Source: Candolleomyces eurysporus
Taxonomy: Eukaryota; Basidiomycota; Agaricomycetes; Agaricales; Psathyrellaceae
Reading direction: 5' to 3'
Length of the DNA stretch: 37,161 bases
Assembly: GCA_027579435.1 (NCBI GenBank)
Contig: JANBPK010001541.1
Span: forward strand, 1-37,161
Shown here: one piece after another, positions 1 to 10,011 of the stretch
How positions within the stretch are numbered: position 1 is the first letter of the stretch
Layout of the letters: every line of letters starts with the position of its first letter
Program-made: the position numbers and the translations under genes
The notes under the pieces: generated by a model
What the model saw: only the letters and a program-made list of their open reading frames with translations
Told to the model about the DNA's origin: nothing
Databases searched by the model: none

Positions 1-607
1 TCACTGATGTCGTGCTACAGATCAAGTGCTGCTCAGCGGTGCAATCAAAGCGGAGCGATGTCACGGTCGGGCTACGGGCTTAATATGGAGGCAGCTGGTG
101 CAAGACTGAACTGGTGCATAACACTGGTTGATGATTTGAATTGAATACACCAAGTGGTGCGGGGCTGGTGTAATGCAAAAACTCAGTAGCATATGACTGG
201 TGCAATGAAGGTCGGTGTGAAACAAATACACCAAGTAGTACACGCTGGTGTTATGGCTGCTGATGCGCAACGGTGCTGGGATGAATTTGATACATCAATT
301 GGTGCACGTTGGTGCAACGACGGATGGTGCAGAATGGTGCTGGGATGCACCACTTGGTGCAGGGCTGGTGCAAGGATGACTGGTGAGCGTAGGCCTACGG
401 TGCGTTGTGAGGGGAGAGTACAATCAATGTCATTATTGCACCAGAGGGAGACAACAATTGTACTAGAATAATGCACCAGCCCGCCAGGGCCTGGTGTATA
501 TGCAAGAGACATCATTTATTGTTTGAAATACATACTATTTGCTTTGTAATTTGCCTGTTAGCAGGTCGTGCTGCACATTGGCCTTATGTGTTATATGCAA
601 GGGTTGA
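1..607. repeat. Degenerate GGTGCA / CTGGTG-rich repeat
   Basis: GGTGCA, CTGGTG and their complements recur many times without a fixed period. Three loosely related copies of a core of the form CACCAAGTGGTGC...GCTGGTG begin near 148, 229 and 348. Several copies are self-complementary; the clearest is the TGCACCA-CT-TGGTGCA hairpin at 346-361. Short open frames here have biased composition and no recognisable protein. It is probably a decayed satellite or non-coding element adjoining the transposon. Confidence 0.55.
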
Positions 608-614
608 ATAGGAG
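608..614. repeat. Target site duplication, left copy
   Basis: ATAGGAG directly precedes the left inverted repeat and is repeated exactly at 5589-5595 after the right one. The match does not extend to 8 bp. Confidence 0.85.
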
Positions 615-673
615 TGTGGTTGGCGGGAACTGCCAGGCAGGATTTTTTCCCGCACGCGACTCACTCGGCCTTG
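615..673 (+). repeat. Left terminal inverted repeat
   Basis: It begins TGTGGTTGGCGGGAACTGCC and ends TCACTCGGCCTTG. It pairs with 5530-5588 over 59 bp with a single difference (position 654, A here and G in the reverse complement of the right end). A weaker, gapped similarity (GATTG...TTGACCGAGC) continues inward to about 696. Confidence 0.93.
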
Positions 674-1149
674 AGGTTGGATTGTTGACCGAGCACCAGA
701 CTCTTTGCGGACGTCATCTGCCGGCATAGTGCCAAGTAATAGTAGGNGCNACGACTTCGAGTTCTGGGACCTAGCATTTAGGTCCTTGTTGGGTCCACGA
801 GTCCAGCTCGTGTTCGAATGTACTAGTATAATAGCCGCTAAGAACCTGTACGCCCATTCTATTCACATTTTCTATCAGCTATCGCCATCGGTGAGAAAGG
901 TTCTAGACCTGTTTCTTGTGTCGAGAACACTTGAAACAAAAGGTGAACCTAATCTGATGGTTCTCATCTGTGCCGATGCTCAATGAGTCAACGACGGCAA
1001 CTGGGAGAATGCATTGGAAGAGAAATCCAAGGCGAATCTTGCATTTCAAAGTGAGAATGTCTGCCAATTTTGGAGGTTGAATGTAAGGGAGCAACGCAAT
1101 ATGCAAGGAGCCTGTCGTTGGACATATTCAAGTCCAGCTGCTCAAGCCA

Positions 1150-1156
1150 TATAAAA
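1150..1156 (+). promoter_or_regulatory. TATA box of the alpha-kinase gene
   Basis: TATAAAA lies 45 nt upstream of the chosen ATG at 1201, inside the transposon. An earlier ATG at 1173 reaches a stop after eight codons, which supports 1201 as the start. Confidence 0.5.
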
Positions 1157-1200
1157 GCAGTCGATAATTTACATGGTTGCCTCACGATCTCTGCTGTAAT

Positions 1201-3618
1201 ATGCCAGCTGAGCGCTCTGACCTCGATCTCACGCTGATTTCACTTTGCGGGGCCGATAATGGTGACGGCTGCGGTGGAGCATTTCCTCGAAAAGTGGAAG
1301 AAGGATTGTGCAATCGCTGCGCAATGCTTTCAACGCTAGAGGAAGGCTCCGAGGCATGGAACAAATTTCAGGTATCGTTTTCGATTGGAACTCACCATCG
1401 ATCAAAACTATTCTGATTCAATCTTGGCATATGCAGACTTTCAAACAGTGTCGCTCATGTGGGAAGGCATGGCGATACATGGCAGGCGAGGTGTGCGGTC
1501 AGTGCTGCCTTTCCGGTGGTACTTTGCCAGTGCCGGGAGCAATTCGCTGTATGTCATTTTCATCCCTTGTATCCGAGATAATTTTGATCTTGTTTTTTCT
1601 CTTTTATAGCCGTTGATAAGGCTCAACTGGCAGCCGATGCGGCAGCTGTTGCCAGGGGTCATGCCATGACGGCGAGAGTTACTAAGAGCTCTGCCCCAGC
1701 CTTTGCTGCAGGTGGGCCGCTCGCTGGAGGTAAAGCACCGATTCTGGGTACTTCTGTAATGTGTAAATTTGCCTGCCGACTTCGCACTGCATCCAAGAAG
1801 GATAGCAAAAGCGTTGACTTGGACCTTGGGTCCTGGTGCAACCCATATCCTCGTGACACCTACATGTCAGGTTTGTAATTGTATTCCAAGTCCTAGCCTC
1901 ACTCCTTCGAACTCACGTTTGAACTTCCTCATATAGAAGTCTTTGACGATGCTTTAGCAAACGCAAACCACCGCTGGAGCAAGACGTATGGGATGGATTT
2001 GATTGAGTGAGTAAATTTGTCATTTTCGCCATATTCTCGTCTCAAAGTTCAACAGAACGGAAGTTGAACTTCGCTTTGCTGGGAATAAAACATTTCTCCG
2101 TAACACCGAGTCCGGTACTCTGGGCGACATCTGTGCCCAGTATTTGACAGGACCAATGGCTGATTATTACGGTCAATCCAAAGCTGCAAGCACAAAACAT
2201 GCATCATCAACTGCCGCGCGCATGCAGCAGTCACTCGACTTGGAATTATTCATCGACAAGCTAGCTGTACGTATGCGTTGTGACGGTTNAAAATTAAAAT
2301 CTTGATTGATTCAACAAACGGCATCCAATCTAGTTCATGGAACGATTCGAGCTGGTGCGCGGCTGTGGAGAAGATGAAGGCACCGGTCTTGCCTCAACTG
2401 TCACCCGGACCTCACGCAAACGCAGTGGAACCCACTCTGTGCTTGCTTCTACTGCTTCTCGACAGAAGCGCCCTAGCCTGGGGACGGGTGAGTGACATTA
2501 ATTTCTGAGCAGATTTACTCATTAAAGTACTGTTGTAGACCAGCTTGAGTCTACCTTTGTGCCGACTCACACCAGCAAAAATAAGCCCTCGACTACCAAA
2601 ATCCTGGTTGAGAAGGCCAGCTGCACTCAATCTGAAGCCAACAGTCAGGTCACAGTTGCCTGGCCAGATGCGCCGTCATTTATGAATGGTGTTCTGACTC
2701 ATAGCCTCTTTGCGGCGGGTCGCACAAAGCGAGTGTACGAGGTAAGTTCAGTTGTTTGGAGATGCTGTAGCAGCAACTTTCTTATGCTTCTGACCTTAGC
2801 TCCGGTTTGAGGATGACCCCCAATTATACGTTGCCAAGCGGTTCTTCCGAGGCGGACAGAACAATTCGGTCACTGCGGAGGAGAACAGTGATTTTCTTGA
2901 ACACGAGCTAATTCGTTTACAGGTGTTTGGGTGGCTTGTAAAGCAATTCTTGAAGCAAGCTGGCTCCGATGGCGCCAACGTTGAGCACTACTCAGGTGTG
3001 TTCAATTGTATTCATTGGCCAATAGCTGTCCCTGACTATTGATGTGTTAGCGATCACAGTGTCTGATGGGTTCCTTGTCCGTGAGGTGGGCGAACCATCA
3101 GCTCCGTCTGGTTTGGCATCCAACAACGCCTATGGTGCCGTATGGCTGGTTGAGCCAAAGCGAACTCGGTCGGTGAGAAAATTCTGCGGAACGATGGTCC
3201 ATCCCGAGCGAAGTGATAAGGTTGGAATGACCATTTCCGCCCTCTGTCATTGGATTTATACCACTACTCGAAAAACTGAGGTGTTCGCCGATATTCAAGG
3301 TATGTGCAACGCTACTTCAATTCAATGTATTGATGCTTACTTGGGAAATTCACAGGCTCGTACATGGCGGTGGATGGCCAAGACACATTGATTCTATTCG
3401 ACCCGATGTCTCACACAGTTGATGGGTAAGTCCACAACACTGTTTGCTGTTGCCGTTCTCTACATCTAATCCATCTCAGGGACAGTGGAGTGGGAGACCA
3501 CGGTGAAAAGGGAATCCAGAAATTCCTCGAAGATCATCAGTGTAACTACATTTGCCAAGGCCTTTCTTTAGAGCCTATCACTGAAGGCGCGGGTTTGGAT
3601 TCGGGCAGTGACAACTAG
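1201..3618 (+). CDS. Zinc-finger alpha-kinase (MHCK/EF2K type), transposon cargo
   Basis: Predicted atypical serine/threonine kinase of the alpha-kinase family. Eleven exons join cleanly: 1201-1371, 1437-1548, 1610-1870, 1937-2006, 2056-2266, 2334-2487, 2539-2741, 2800-2995, 3051-3299, 3356-3425 and 3480-3618, giving 611 residues. The N-terminus has cysteine pairs typical of a zinc-binding module (C16, C24, C37, C40; C62, C65, C77, C80). A low-complexity Ser/Thr-rich middle follows. The C-terminal third carries the alpha-kinase signatures: YVAKRFF with the likely ATP-binding Lys407, FADIQG with Asp540, and the terminal zinc-binding block GDHGEKGIQKF...HQCNYIC (H585, C587, C591). The key residues are present and no frame break was seen, so the enzyme is probably active. 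The substrate is unknown. One N (2289) falls in an intron. It lies between the inverted repeats, upstream of the transposase, so it moves with the element. Confidence 0.9.
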
Positions 3619-3822
3619 CTTACCTTTGGACAATCAATAGAGTACTTCTTTCTTGACAGAAGCTGTCGATTTTGATTCTTTGACGTTGACAGCTTCAATA
3701 GAATCTTGATTCCCCCTAGAAGTCGGCTTTAGCATCTATGAATTAGAGTATTTAGTGACTTAGGTGCCGCTGTACCCTCCTTCATTCACCCTTGCTTATC
3801 CTAAAACCTTCTTGAAATTCAA

Positions 3823-5457
3823 ATGAGCAACAACAACATGACTGGGAAGAACGGATTTGCAGCCAAGCACTGTATGTTCCTGACTTACCATCTAATTCCA
3901 GGCAGATTGTTCTCATATTGCTCGAACTCACAGATCCACCTGATGATGTGCTGGAGGCTGTGCTTCGGCAGTATGCCTCAGAGCGATTGAGCACAGAGGA
4001 GAAGCTTGTCCGACTTTGGACTGAGTTTCAATTGGATATCAAGTGTGTTCAATCACGTCGCATATTTTTATGCTGATTCAATGAAATGCCAATTGATTGC
4101 CAGGTCGACGACTTTGTATCGGCTTCAGCGAAAATATAGCACTCCAAGCGTTTGGAAGCCTCCACCGGTGGAAGCTGCAACTGCCTACGTACTTGAAAAG
4201 GTTGCTGAAGACGTTAATCAACGGAACGGTACAGGTACAATCGGCACTCTACTCGCAAACGAAGGTGTTCTCCTTCCACGGTATTGTTGATTCTTTAATA
4301 TCCTGCTCTTTACTTGACCTAACGCTCGATTTTTTAGCGATTTTATTCGTCAGGTGTTAGCCCAGCATGCTCCTGAAGGGCTGCAACGGCGATTTCCAGG
4401 AGCAAACCGTATTCAGAGAGCGCAACTCTCTGCGCCTGGACCAGGCTGGCAATATCATGCCGACGGACATGAGAAATTGAACGCACAAGCACTCAAAATG
4501 GGTGGAGTTGGGCTTGAGATCTACGGTATAAAGGACCAGTGGTCGTCTTTTCTCCTCCACCTAGTCGTTGTCCCAAACAACCGATTGGCTGATACCATCG
4601 GACATGTTTACTTGGACATGGTCCAAAAATACAACCGTACGTTGACTCCAACATGTAATTTGTCCATGAACATACTTCTTGAATCTCACTTCGACGCTCG
4701 TTAGATTTCCCGCTCACCATGGTTACCGACAAAGGGAGCGAAGTTCCGTTTCTTTTTGCTCATCAAACAGGGCTTCGGTGAGTCGTGCTTTCTGGCTTTA
4801 TTCCCAGCTGCAGCCATCATATTCACGTTGCCTTCTAAGCGAGGTATACACTCCTGAGCTTGATAAAACCCAGATTCCACCTGTCATTCAGCTCAAGAGC
4901 GTTCATAACACACCTATCGAAGGCTTGTGGCATTGGTTCACCAACACATGCGGTCTCAATATCAAGGAGATCATCATCTCTGGGTACGAAACTGGTGTTT
5001 ACAGCCCCAACAACCCCATCCATCCGTATGTCACAGATAGCTTGACTCCGGTGTCAGAGCGACTAATTTCTTGCTCAGTCAGCTGTTCAACTGGATCTGG
5101 CCCATGGCCCTCCAATTTCAGCTCGATAAATTCACCTCATATTGGAATAACCACAAGATCCGGACCCAGCGCGATAAGGCGAATATGTCGGGATCGACTC
5201 CTCGGCACGCGTTCACTGCCCCTGACCCTGCTCGCTACGAAAAGTGCTACGTTGAGATCGATGAAGTGGTTATTGATGCTCTCAGGCAGCAAATTCCGAC
5301 TCCTCGAGAAGCAGCAATGCAGTTTGTTGACGATGGGTTCTTACAATTGGCCGAAGATGCCTATGAGGCTGTGGGCAGCCCGGACTTATCTGACATTCGT
5401 CGGGTTTGGACCATCTTTGCTGCCATGATTGTCCATATTCCAGCAGATACTAATTAG
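3823..5457 (+). CDS. DDE transposase of the rve / integrase-core fold
   Basis: Predicted cut-and-paste transposase of the fungal integrase-core (retroviral-integrase-like) family. The conserved frame is open from 3816 and joins exons 3816-4042, 4104-4280, 4338-4636, 4705-4777, 4840-5025 and 5079-5457 (about 445 residues). An N-terminal helical region (LTDPPDDVLEAVLRQYA, LYRLQRKYS) suits DNA binding. The catalytic triad is visible: Asp in HADGHEK (4462-4464), Asp in TDKGSE (4728-4730) and Glu in HNTPIEGLW (4919-4921), with 42 residues between the last two. Family landmarks LVVVPNNRL, NTCGLNI, YWNNH and NMSGSTPRHAF follow. The only good ATG (3823) is out of the conserved frame by one base across an AAC-repeat stretch (3826-3837). 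Either this copy carries a 1-nt slip at its N-terminus or the true start is unusual. The C-terminus is intact and stops 72 bp before the right inverted repeat. Confidence 0.82.
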
Positions 5458-5529
5458 TGGTACACATTGTATATTTAGCCATCTACCCTTTCGCCGAGCT
5501 CGGTCAATCAATCAACGATGTGCATTGTG

Positions 5530-5588
5530 CAAGGCCGAGTGAGTCGCGCGCGGGAAAAAATCCTGCCTGGCAGTTCCCGCCAACCACA
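5530..5588 (-). repeat. Right terminal inverted repeat
   Basis: This is the reverse complement of 615-673 with one mismatch. It ends in CCACA, immediately followed by the ATAGGAG target duplication at 5589-5595. Confidence 0.93.
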
Positions 5589-5595
5589 ATAGGAG
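5589..5595. repeat. Target site duplication, right copy
   Basis: Exact 7-bp repeat (ATAGGAG) of 608-614, placed directly outside the right inverted repeat. Confidence 0.85.
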
Positions 5596-6109
5596 GTAGT
5601 GGGGAGAGCAAGTTAAAGAGCTTGATTTCGCAACAAAATACATGATTGAACTAAACTATGGACACTGCCAAATTTTGAATTCAGCCCGTTGATGACTCAG
5701 ATGAGTTGGCCGCGCCAGCAGAGTGGCTGTGTAGTGGCTATACACCCGCGCAGCAAGGTGGCTATACACCCGACCATGCATCGCCACCAAATTCGGGCCC
5801 CATCCAGACAAATGGGGGGCAAGCCCCCCAATAACTTTCAAGGGCCCACCACAAGCAAACGAGAGAACGAAAGAGCACTTTGGGTGCGGGTGCAACTCGC
5901 CAACTTCGCGCCTGTCATTACATCATGGCAATCCGGGCGGCCCGCTTTCGATTTGGCATATAGGAATGTTTGGTTGATGACCTTGAGGTTTGCTCAAGGT
6001 ACCTCAAGGTCGACAGAAAAGGAAAGTGCCAGACCTCAAGGTCCCTTTGACCTTAAGGTACCTCACCTTGCGGCATCACTACCATTGACTCAGTATTTAA
6101 TGGAGACCC
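5596..6109. other. Intergenic segment with short direct and palindromic repeats
   Basis: No gene is supported. GTGGCTATACACCCG occurs twice with a 24-bp period (5734-5748, 5758-5772). From 5980 to 6070 the octamer CTCAAGGT or its complement ACCTTGAG appears four times (5980, 5993, 6003, 6035), followed by related CCTTAAGGTACC and CACCTTG. The open frame at 5689-6225 runs across these repeats and has no family resemblance. Confidence 0.5.
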
Positions 6110-6957
6110 TTAGACNAAAAAAAAAAAAAGCGGAAAAGGCCCCCATCCCGCTCCCTGCAAATTGTGATACGCTGTTAAATAAAAACTATGAGCCTCTCGT
6201 CCCAAATTCAAGTGTCCCCGCCTGAGCATTCTAGACTCTAAGGGTTGTGCTCTGCTTCTTGCAACGGAACGTAGTGAAGGTACGGCGGGTTGGATTGTGA
6301 GCTCGTCGTGAACGTCTTGTCCTTGTAGCAGGAAGCTTCGACCTGTATTTTAGAGTCAAAGTATCAGGAATTCGATTCTTCCCGTGTCATTTATCCTCGA
6401 GAGACGTACCTTCCTCGCCCGTATTGCGAACCTCTGCTACTCCGGTTGCGGTATGAAATGTGACATTATTCGCGTGGATGTAGGTGTAGCGGTCTATGCT
6501 GAAATCGCGCGCATTGGTAAAGAACGATGATCTGGCACTCGTAGTCGCAGCATTCGAGCTGAGGTCTTGGACAGTTCGCTCTTCTCCGGGGCCATGAAGG
6601 GTCGATGCTTGTTGACTATGTCAGCACACCGTTTGATGATCTTTCGTGCAAAGCCTGTTGCGTACCATTCCTCGATGTTGACGCTTCCCCTAGGACCGGA
6701 ATGAGTTCAGCTTGTCCTTCTGATGCGAGAGGTGCAGCTGGTACGAGCTGTCGAGTTTCCCGCTTTTGTGGTTTTCGCAGGTTCCGCAAGAATGATGGGG
6801 TCGACCTTGACATCGACCTCGGGTCGAGTACGCTGGGCGCTGGAGTAGGGGCCTGGGACTGTGGGACTGCTGCTTCCTCAACACTAATGTCGCCTGCTTT
6901 GGAACGAAGGAAATTCGAGAAGCGTTTAAACGGCGTTCGTCTTGGAGTGGTGGCCAT
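6110..6957 (-). CDS. Three-exon family of unknown function, copy A
   Basis: Unrecognised protein of about 240 residues. Exons are 6957-6666, 6607-6410 and 6342-6110, with introns of 58 and 67 nt. The N-terminus is basic (MATTPRRTPFKRFSNFLR) and is followed by a Ser/Pro-rich stretch and SFLRNLRKPQKRETR. Exon 2 ends with the family motif NARDFSIDRYTYIHANNVTF. Exon 3 carries LLQGQDVHDEL and ends in a run of 13 T residues (coding strand) next to an N at 6116, then a stop. Splicing intron 1 removes what otherwise looks like a premature stop. Copy B, 1.9 kb downstream, has the same exon structure and an identical exon 1 length of 292 nt. The YTYI..NNVTF patch recalls short motifs I associate with N-termini of agaricomycete NLR-like proteins, but that link is only a guess. 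Confidence 0.6.
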
Positions 6958-7540
6958 GTCGATTGTGGGAGGTTGGTAGCGTCGAGGANGGGGGAGGACG
7001 ATTCTAGGGACGCATTCAGTATCCGAGTAAAGCTGTAGAGCTGACTACTCTTGGTGGATTGCGGTACACACGTTCACGGCCTTTCGGCCACGTTGCCAAG
7101 TCATGGGAACGAGCGCTTTTTGAAGACAGGGCAGATACGACCCTCTGCCATGAAATTTCGCATTCAATCCCAAAAATATTGCTCAAAAGATGAGAGACTC
7201 TGCTATCTGGAAGCCTCTCTTACATTGTAGAGGCATTTTGAACAGAACTACCAGCGCATAAAATTGTGCGATCGACATTTAGCGCCCTGTTCCGAGCGGA
7301 GCTTGAAATCGATCGAATGAATGCGCCAGACCCCTAANGTCCACATCTCGCCACCGCCTCTCCTGGGCCTCACGTTTATCATCCACATACATCACAAGCG
7401 GCAGGTCGATGGAGCGCATATGCGAACTACAAAGCGTTACGTACCACCACCACACCGATTCACAGTGTTTTAACATTGCAGGAGATGGCGACTGGCAGGC
7501 AGTTCGAGTGTGTTCAGGGATAAGCCGTATACGGCTAAAG

Positions 7541-7994
7541 GCAATTTCGATACTTTCCAAAACATGATATATTTCATTCACATAAGTACAGAGGGTAAAA
7601 GTTCACTGATATTTGGGATAGTAAGAGCTTAGTACATAGGGACCGAGGCCCGGTGAGTACATTAGTCGGGGCGAGTAGGCTTGGTATTTAACTTGTATCT
7701 GGAGCTAGGCTTGTTGTACATCTAATCTAAGGGAGGAATTACTTGTGATTAGCTTGCAGGGTCATGTTTAATAAATGGCTTTTTCTTTGAGCTTTATGCG
7801 GTGCCTTTGGAGGGACAGGAGAGCTGTTTATGCTTCCGTTAGCTTTGTACCCTCCCAGTCGCAGGTCCAGTACGCTCCAGTACGCCACGTTGCCTAGGTA
7901 TACCTGGTTCTGGATTAGTCCTGGATCAGTCTCTGCTCACTTCGGGTATCAAGCAATCATCCTCACCGCCTTCGTACGGGGTTCTTGATCCCGC
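7541..7994. other. Spacer between duplicated copies A and B
   Basis: This block lies between the two homologous units and is not shared by them. It contains no convincing reading frame. It looks a little like LTR sequence (a short tract TAGTCGGGGCGAGTAGGCTT, then an AT-rich TATTTAAC), but I could not find TG...CA ends with a target duplication, so no element is called. Confidence 0.3.
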
Positions 7995-8011
7995 CTATTT
8001 AATGGAGACCC

Positions 8012-8882
8012 CTAGGCAAAAAAAAAAAAAAGCGGAAAGGCCCCCGGCCTCGTTCCGCGAAAACTGTGATATGTTTTTAAATGTAAAATATGAGTCTCTC
8101 GTCCTAAATTCAACTGCCCCCGCCTGAGCGGTTTAAACTCTGAGGACTGCGTTCTCCTCCTTGCAACGGCACATTGTAAAGGTACGGCGGGCTGGACCAT
8201 GAGCTCGTCGTGGACGGTTTGTTCTTGTAGCAGGAAGCTTCGACCTGAAGTGTAGAGGCAAATTATTAAGAATTTGATTCTTTCCTTGTCGTATATCCTC
8301 AATAAGCTTACCTTCCTCGCGAACATTGCCCACCTCCGCTACGCCGCTTGCAGCATGGAATGTGACATTATTCGCGTGGATGTAGGTGTAGCGGTCGATG
8401 CTGAAATGGTGCGCTTGAGGAAAGAACGAAGACGTGGCACTCGTAGTCGGTGGGATATTCACTGGAGCGGCACTCGAGCTGAGGTCTTGGACAGCCCGCT
8501 CTTCTCCGGAGCCATGAAGAGTCGATGCTTGTTCAAAATATGTCAGCACAACCTTCGATGATCTTTCGTGCAAAGCCTGTTGCGTACTACCATTCCTCGA
8601 TGTTGACGCTTCCCCTAGGGCCGGGATGAGCTCAGCTTGTTCTTCTGATGCGAGAGGTACAGCTGTTGCGAGTTGTTGAGTTTCCCGCCTTCGTGGTTTT
8701 CGCAGGTTCCGCAAGAATGATGGGGCCGAGCTTGACCCCGATGTCAGGTCGAGGACGCTTGGCACTGAAAGAGGGGCCTGTGACCGCGTAGTCTGTGATT
8801 CATCCGCATCAACAGGACTTGCTCTGGGACGAAGGAAATTCGAGAAGCGGTTGAACGGCGTTCGTCTTGGAGTGGTGGCCAT
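8012..8882 (-). CDS. Three-exon family of unknown function, copy B
   Basis: Predicted protein of 246 residues from exons 8882-8591, 8527-8312 and 8244-8012 (introns 63 and 67 nt). The start MATTPRRTPFNRFSNFLR matches copy A. SFLRNLRKPRRRETQ, QAHHFSIDRYTYIHANNVTF and FLLQEQTVHDEL follow in the same order. The last residues come from a run of 14 T at 8031-8018 (coding strand), giving a Leu-Phe-Phe-Phe-Phe-Ala end right before TAG. No signal peptide or membrane segment is evident, and no catalytic motif was recognised. This is the cleanest member on the left side, with no ambiguous base. Confidence 0.65.
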
Positions 8883-9460
8883 GCCGGTTGTGGGAGGTTG
8901 GTTGCAGAACGAAGAAAGCGATTCAGTGGGAAGCACGAAGCGCCCAGGTAGAGCAGGGGTAAAGCTGTGAAGTGTGCCCTTTCTGGTGGATTGCGGTACA
9001 CACGTACAGGCCTTACCGGCCACGCCGTGAACTCTTAGGAAACGAGCGCTTGTCTCACATCGGGAGGGCCTGGTCCCCTGCCGTATGTTCTTATTCATTA
9101 CAATCGCTAGAATCGCTCAGAGAATGAGAGACCCTAATACCTGACAGTCACTCTTGCATTGTAAAGGCGCGTAGAATAGAACTACTAATGCGTGAACTTG
9201 TGCTCGACATTTAGCGCCCTGTTTAAAGTGGAGCTTGAAATCGATTAGGTTCAACCTTCCAGACCCCATTCCATATCTCGCCACTGGCGGTCTCACATTC
9301 CTCATCTCCATATATCACAGGAAGGAGGCCGATGGAGCGCATATACGACTTACAGAGCGTCATGCACCACCGCACCGGTTCACACAGTGTTTAAACATTG
9401 TAGGTGATGGTGGCTACCTGGCAGTTCGAGTGCGCTCAAGGATAAGGCGTATACGCCTGA

Positions 9461-10011
9461 AGTCGGTTTCCAGAACCCCCTTGGGTTCCTCATCTCTTTT
9501 ACTCGCAAGTTTTAAGTGAAGTGCTGGGTATAGAAAGTCGGGACTCGGAACTCAGAACTCTCGTATTATCTCGGCTGTAAAGTTTCAGATCTCTTGGATG
9601 GCTAGACGTACTTCGGTAGTTTGAGTGTCCATAGACTGGAAACTTTGTGTATGCAAGTAGAATGCCTATTTGTTTCCATGACGGTCGCATGCCTGTTTCT
9701 AGACGCGGTCAGAACCTCAGCCTAGTTGCCAGTATCCGCTACTAGTAATCCAGATACCAGCTTTATAGTCCGGACATTGCGACTTTGAGATAAGCCGGTT
9801 GAACTTCTGCTGAATATTGTCTTTTGTTTTGGTGCATAATGCGGCCAACAAATCTCTGTGTAGGATACATCCTGGCAGTACGGCGTGCATACTCGCTGTT
9901 TAGTAATATGCATTCACGCTGTAGTGAGAATAACGGAAGAAAGAGAAGAAATGCGAATTGGGACAGTTTCAAACTGGCGGGGCGCCAAACCACAGCATTG
10001 CTACAATCACA
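9461..10011. other. Intergenic gap between family copies B and C
   Basis: About 550 bp with several small out-of-phase open frames and no recognisable protein, RNA or repeat. Confidence 0.4.

Larger units (their letters stand above)
615..5588 (+). mobile_element. Complete DNA transposon carrying an alpha-kinase and an rve-fold transposase
   Basis: The element is bounded by 59-bp terminal inverted repeats (615-673 and 5530-5588) that differ at one base. They are flanked by a perfect 7-bp direct repeat, ATAGGAG, at 608-614 and 5589-5595. The ends read TGTGG...CCACA. From family knowledge, Ginger-type transposons with retroviral-integrase-like transposases have ends of the form TGTNR, and these ends fit. 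The two genes inside, an alpha-kinase and a DDE/rve integrase-core protein, lie on the same strand and fill most of the element. The transposase stop is 72 bp from the right repeat. The 5' internal region 674-1200 holds a TATA box and no supportable gene. Known Ginger elements usually make 4-5 bp duplications, so the 7 bp here is unusual and family membership is inferred. Confidence 0.88.
6085..9460. repeat. Tandem duplication, unit about 1.45 kb, offset about 1.9 kb
   Basis: Segment ~6085-7540 (copy A plus its upstream region) matches ~7995-9460 (copy B plus upstream). Both begin at TATTTAATGGAGACCC, include a shared upstream block with CGACATTTAGCGCCCTGTT, and share GGATAAG(C/G)CGTATACG(G/C)C near their ends. 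About 450 bp of unrelated sequence separates them. Two Ns (6990, 7339) lie in the first copy. Confidence 0.75.

Noticed and set aside
1..480. CRISPR-like array
   Set aside because: Motifs are irregularly spaced and degenerate, and the genome is eukaryotic.
3872..3901. A 30-nt intron in the transposase N-terminus
   Set aside because: It has GT...AG ends but is shorter than any other intron here, and the frame reads through it with residues (LYVPDLPSNSR) that fit the family.
6117..6129. A-runs at 6117, 8018 and 10050 as poly(A) tails of retroposed genes
   Set aside because: The runs are poly-T on the coding (minus) strand, lie at the end of the reading frames, and the genes keep introns, so retroposition is not supported.
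6600..6665. Premature stop in family copy A
   Set aside because: The stop lies in a 58-nt GT...AG intron that is shared with copy B; splicing restores the frame.
7600..7990. Possible solo LTR between copies A and B
   Set aside because: No TG...CA boundaries with a flanking target duplication could be found by eye.
8133..9098. Single 321-residue open frame on the minus strand
   Set aside because: It starts upstream of the conserved Met and reads through two introns of copy B.
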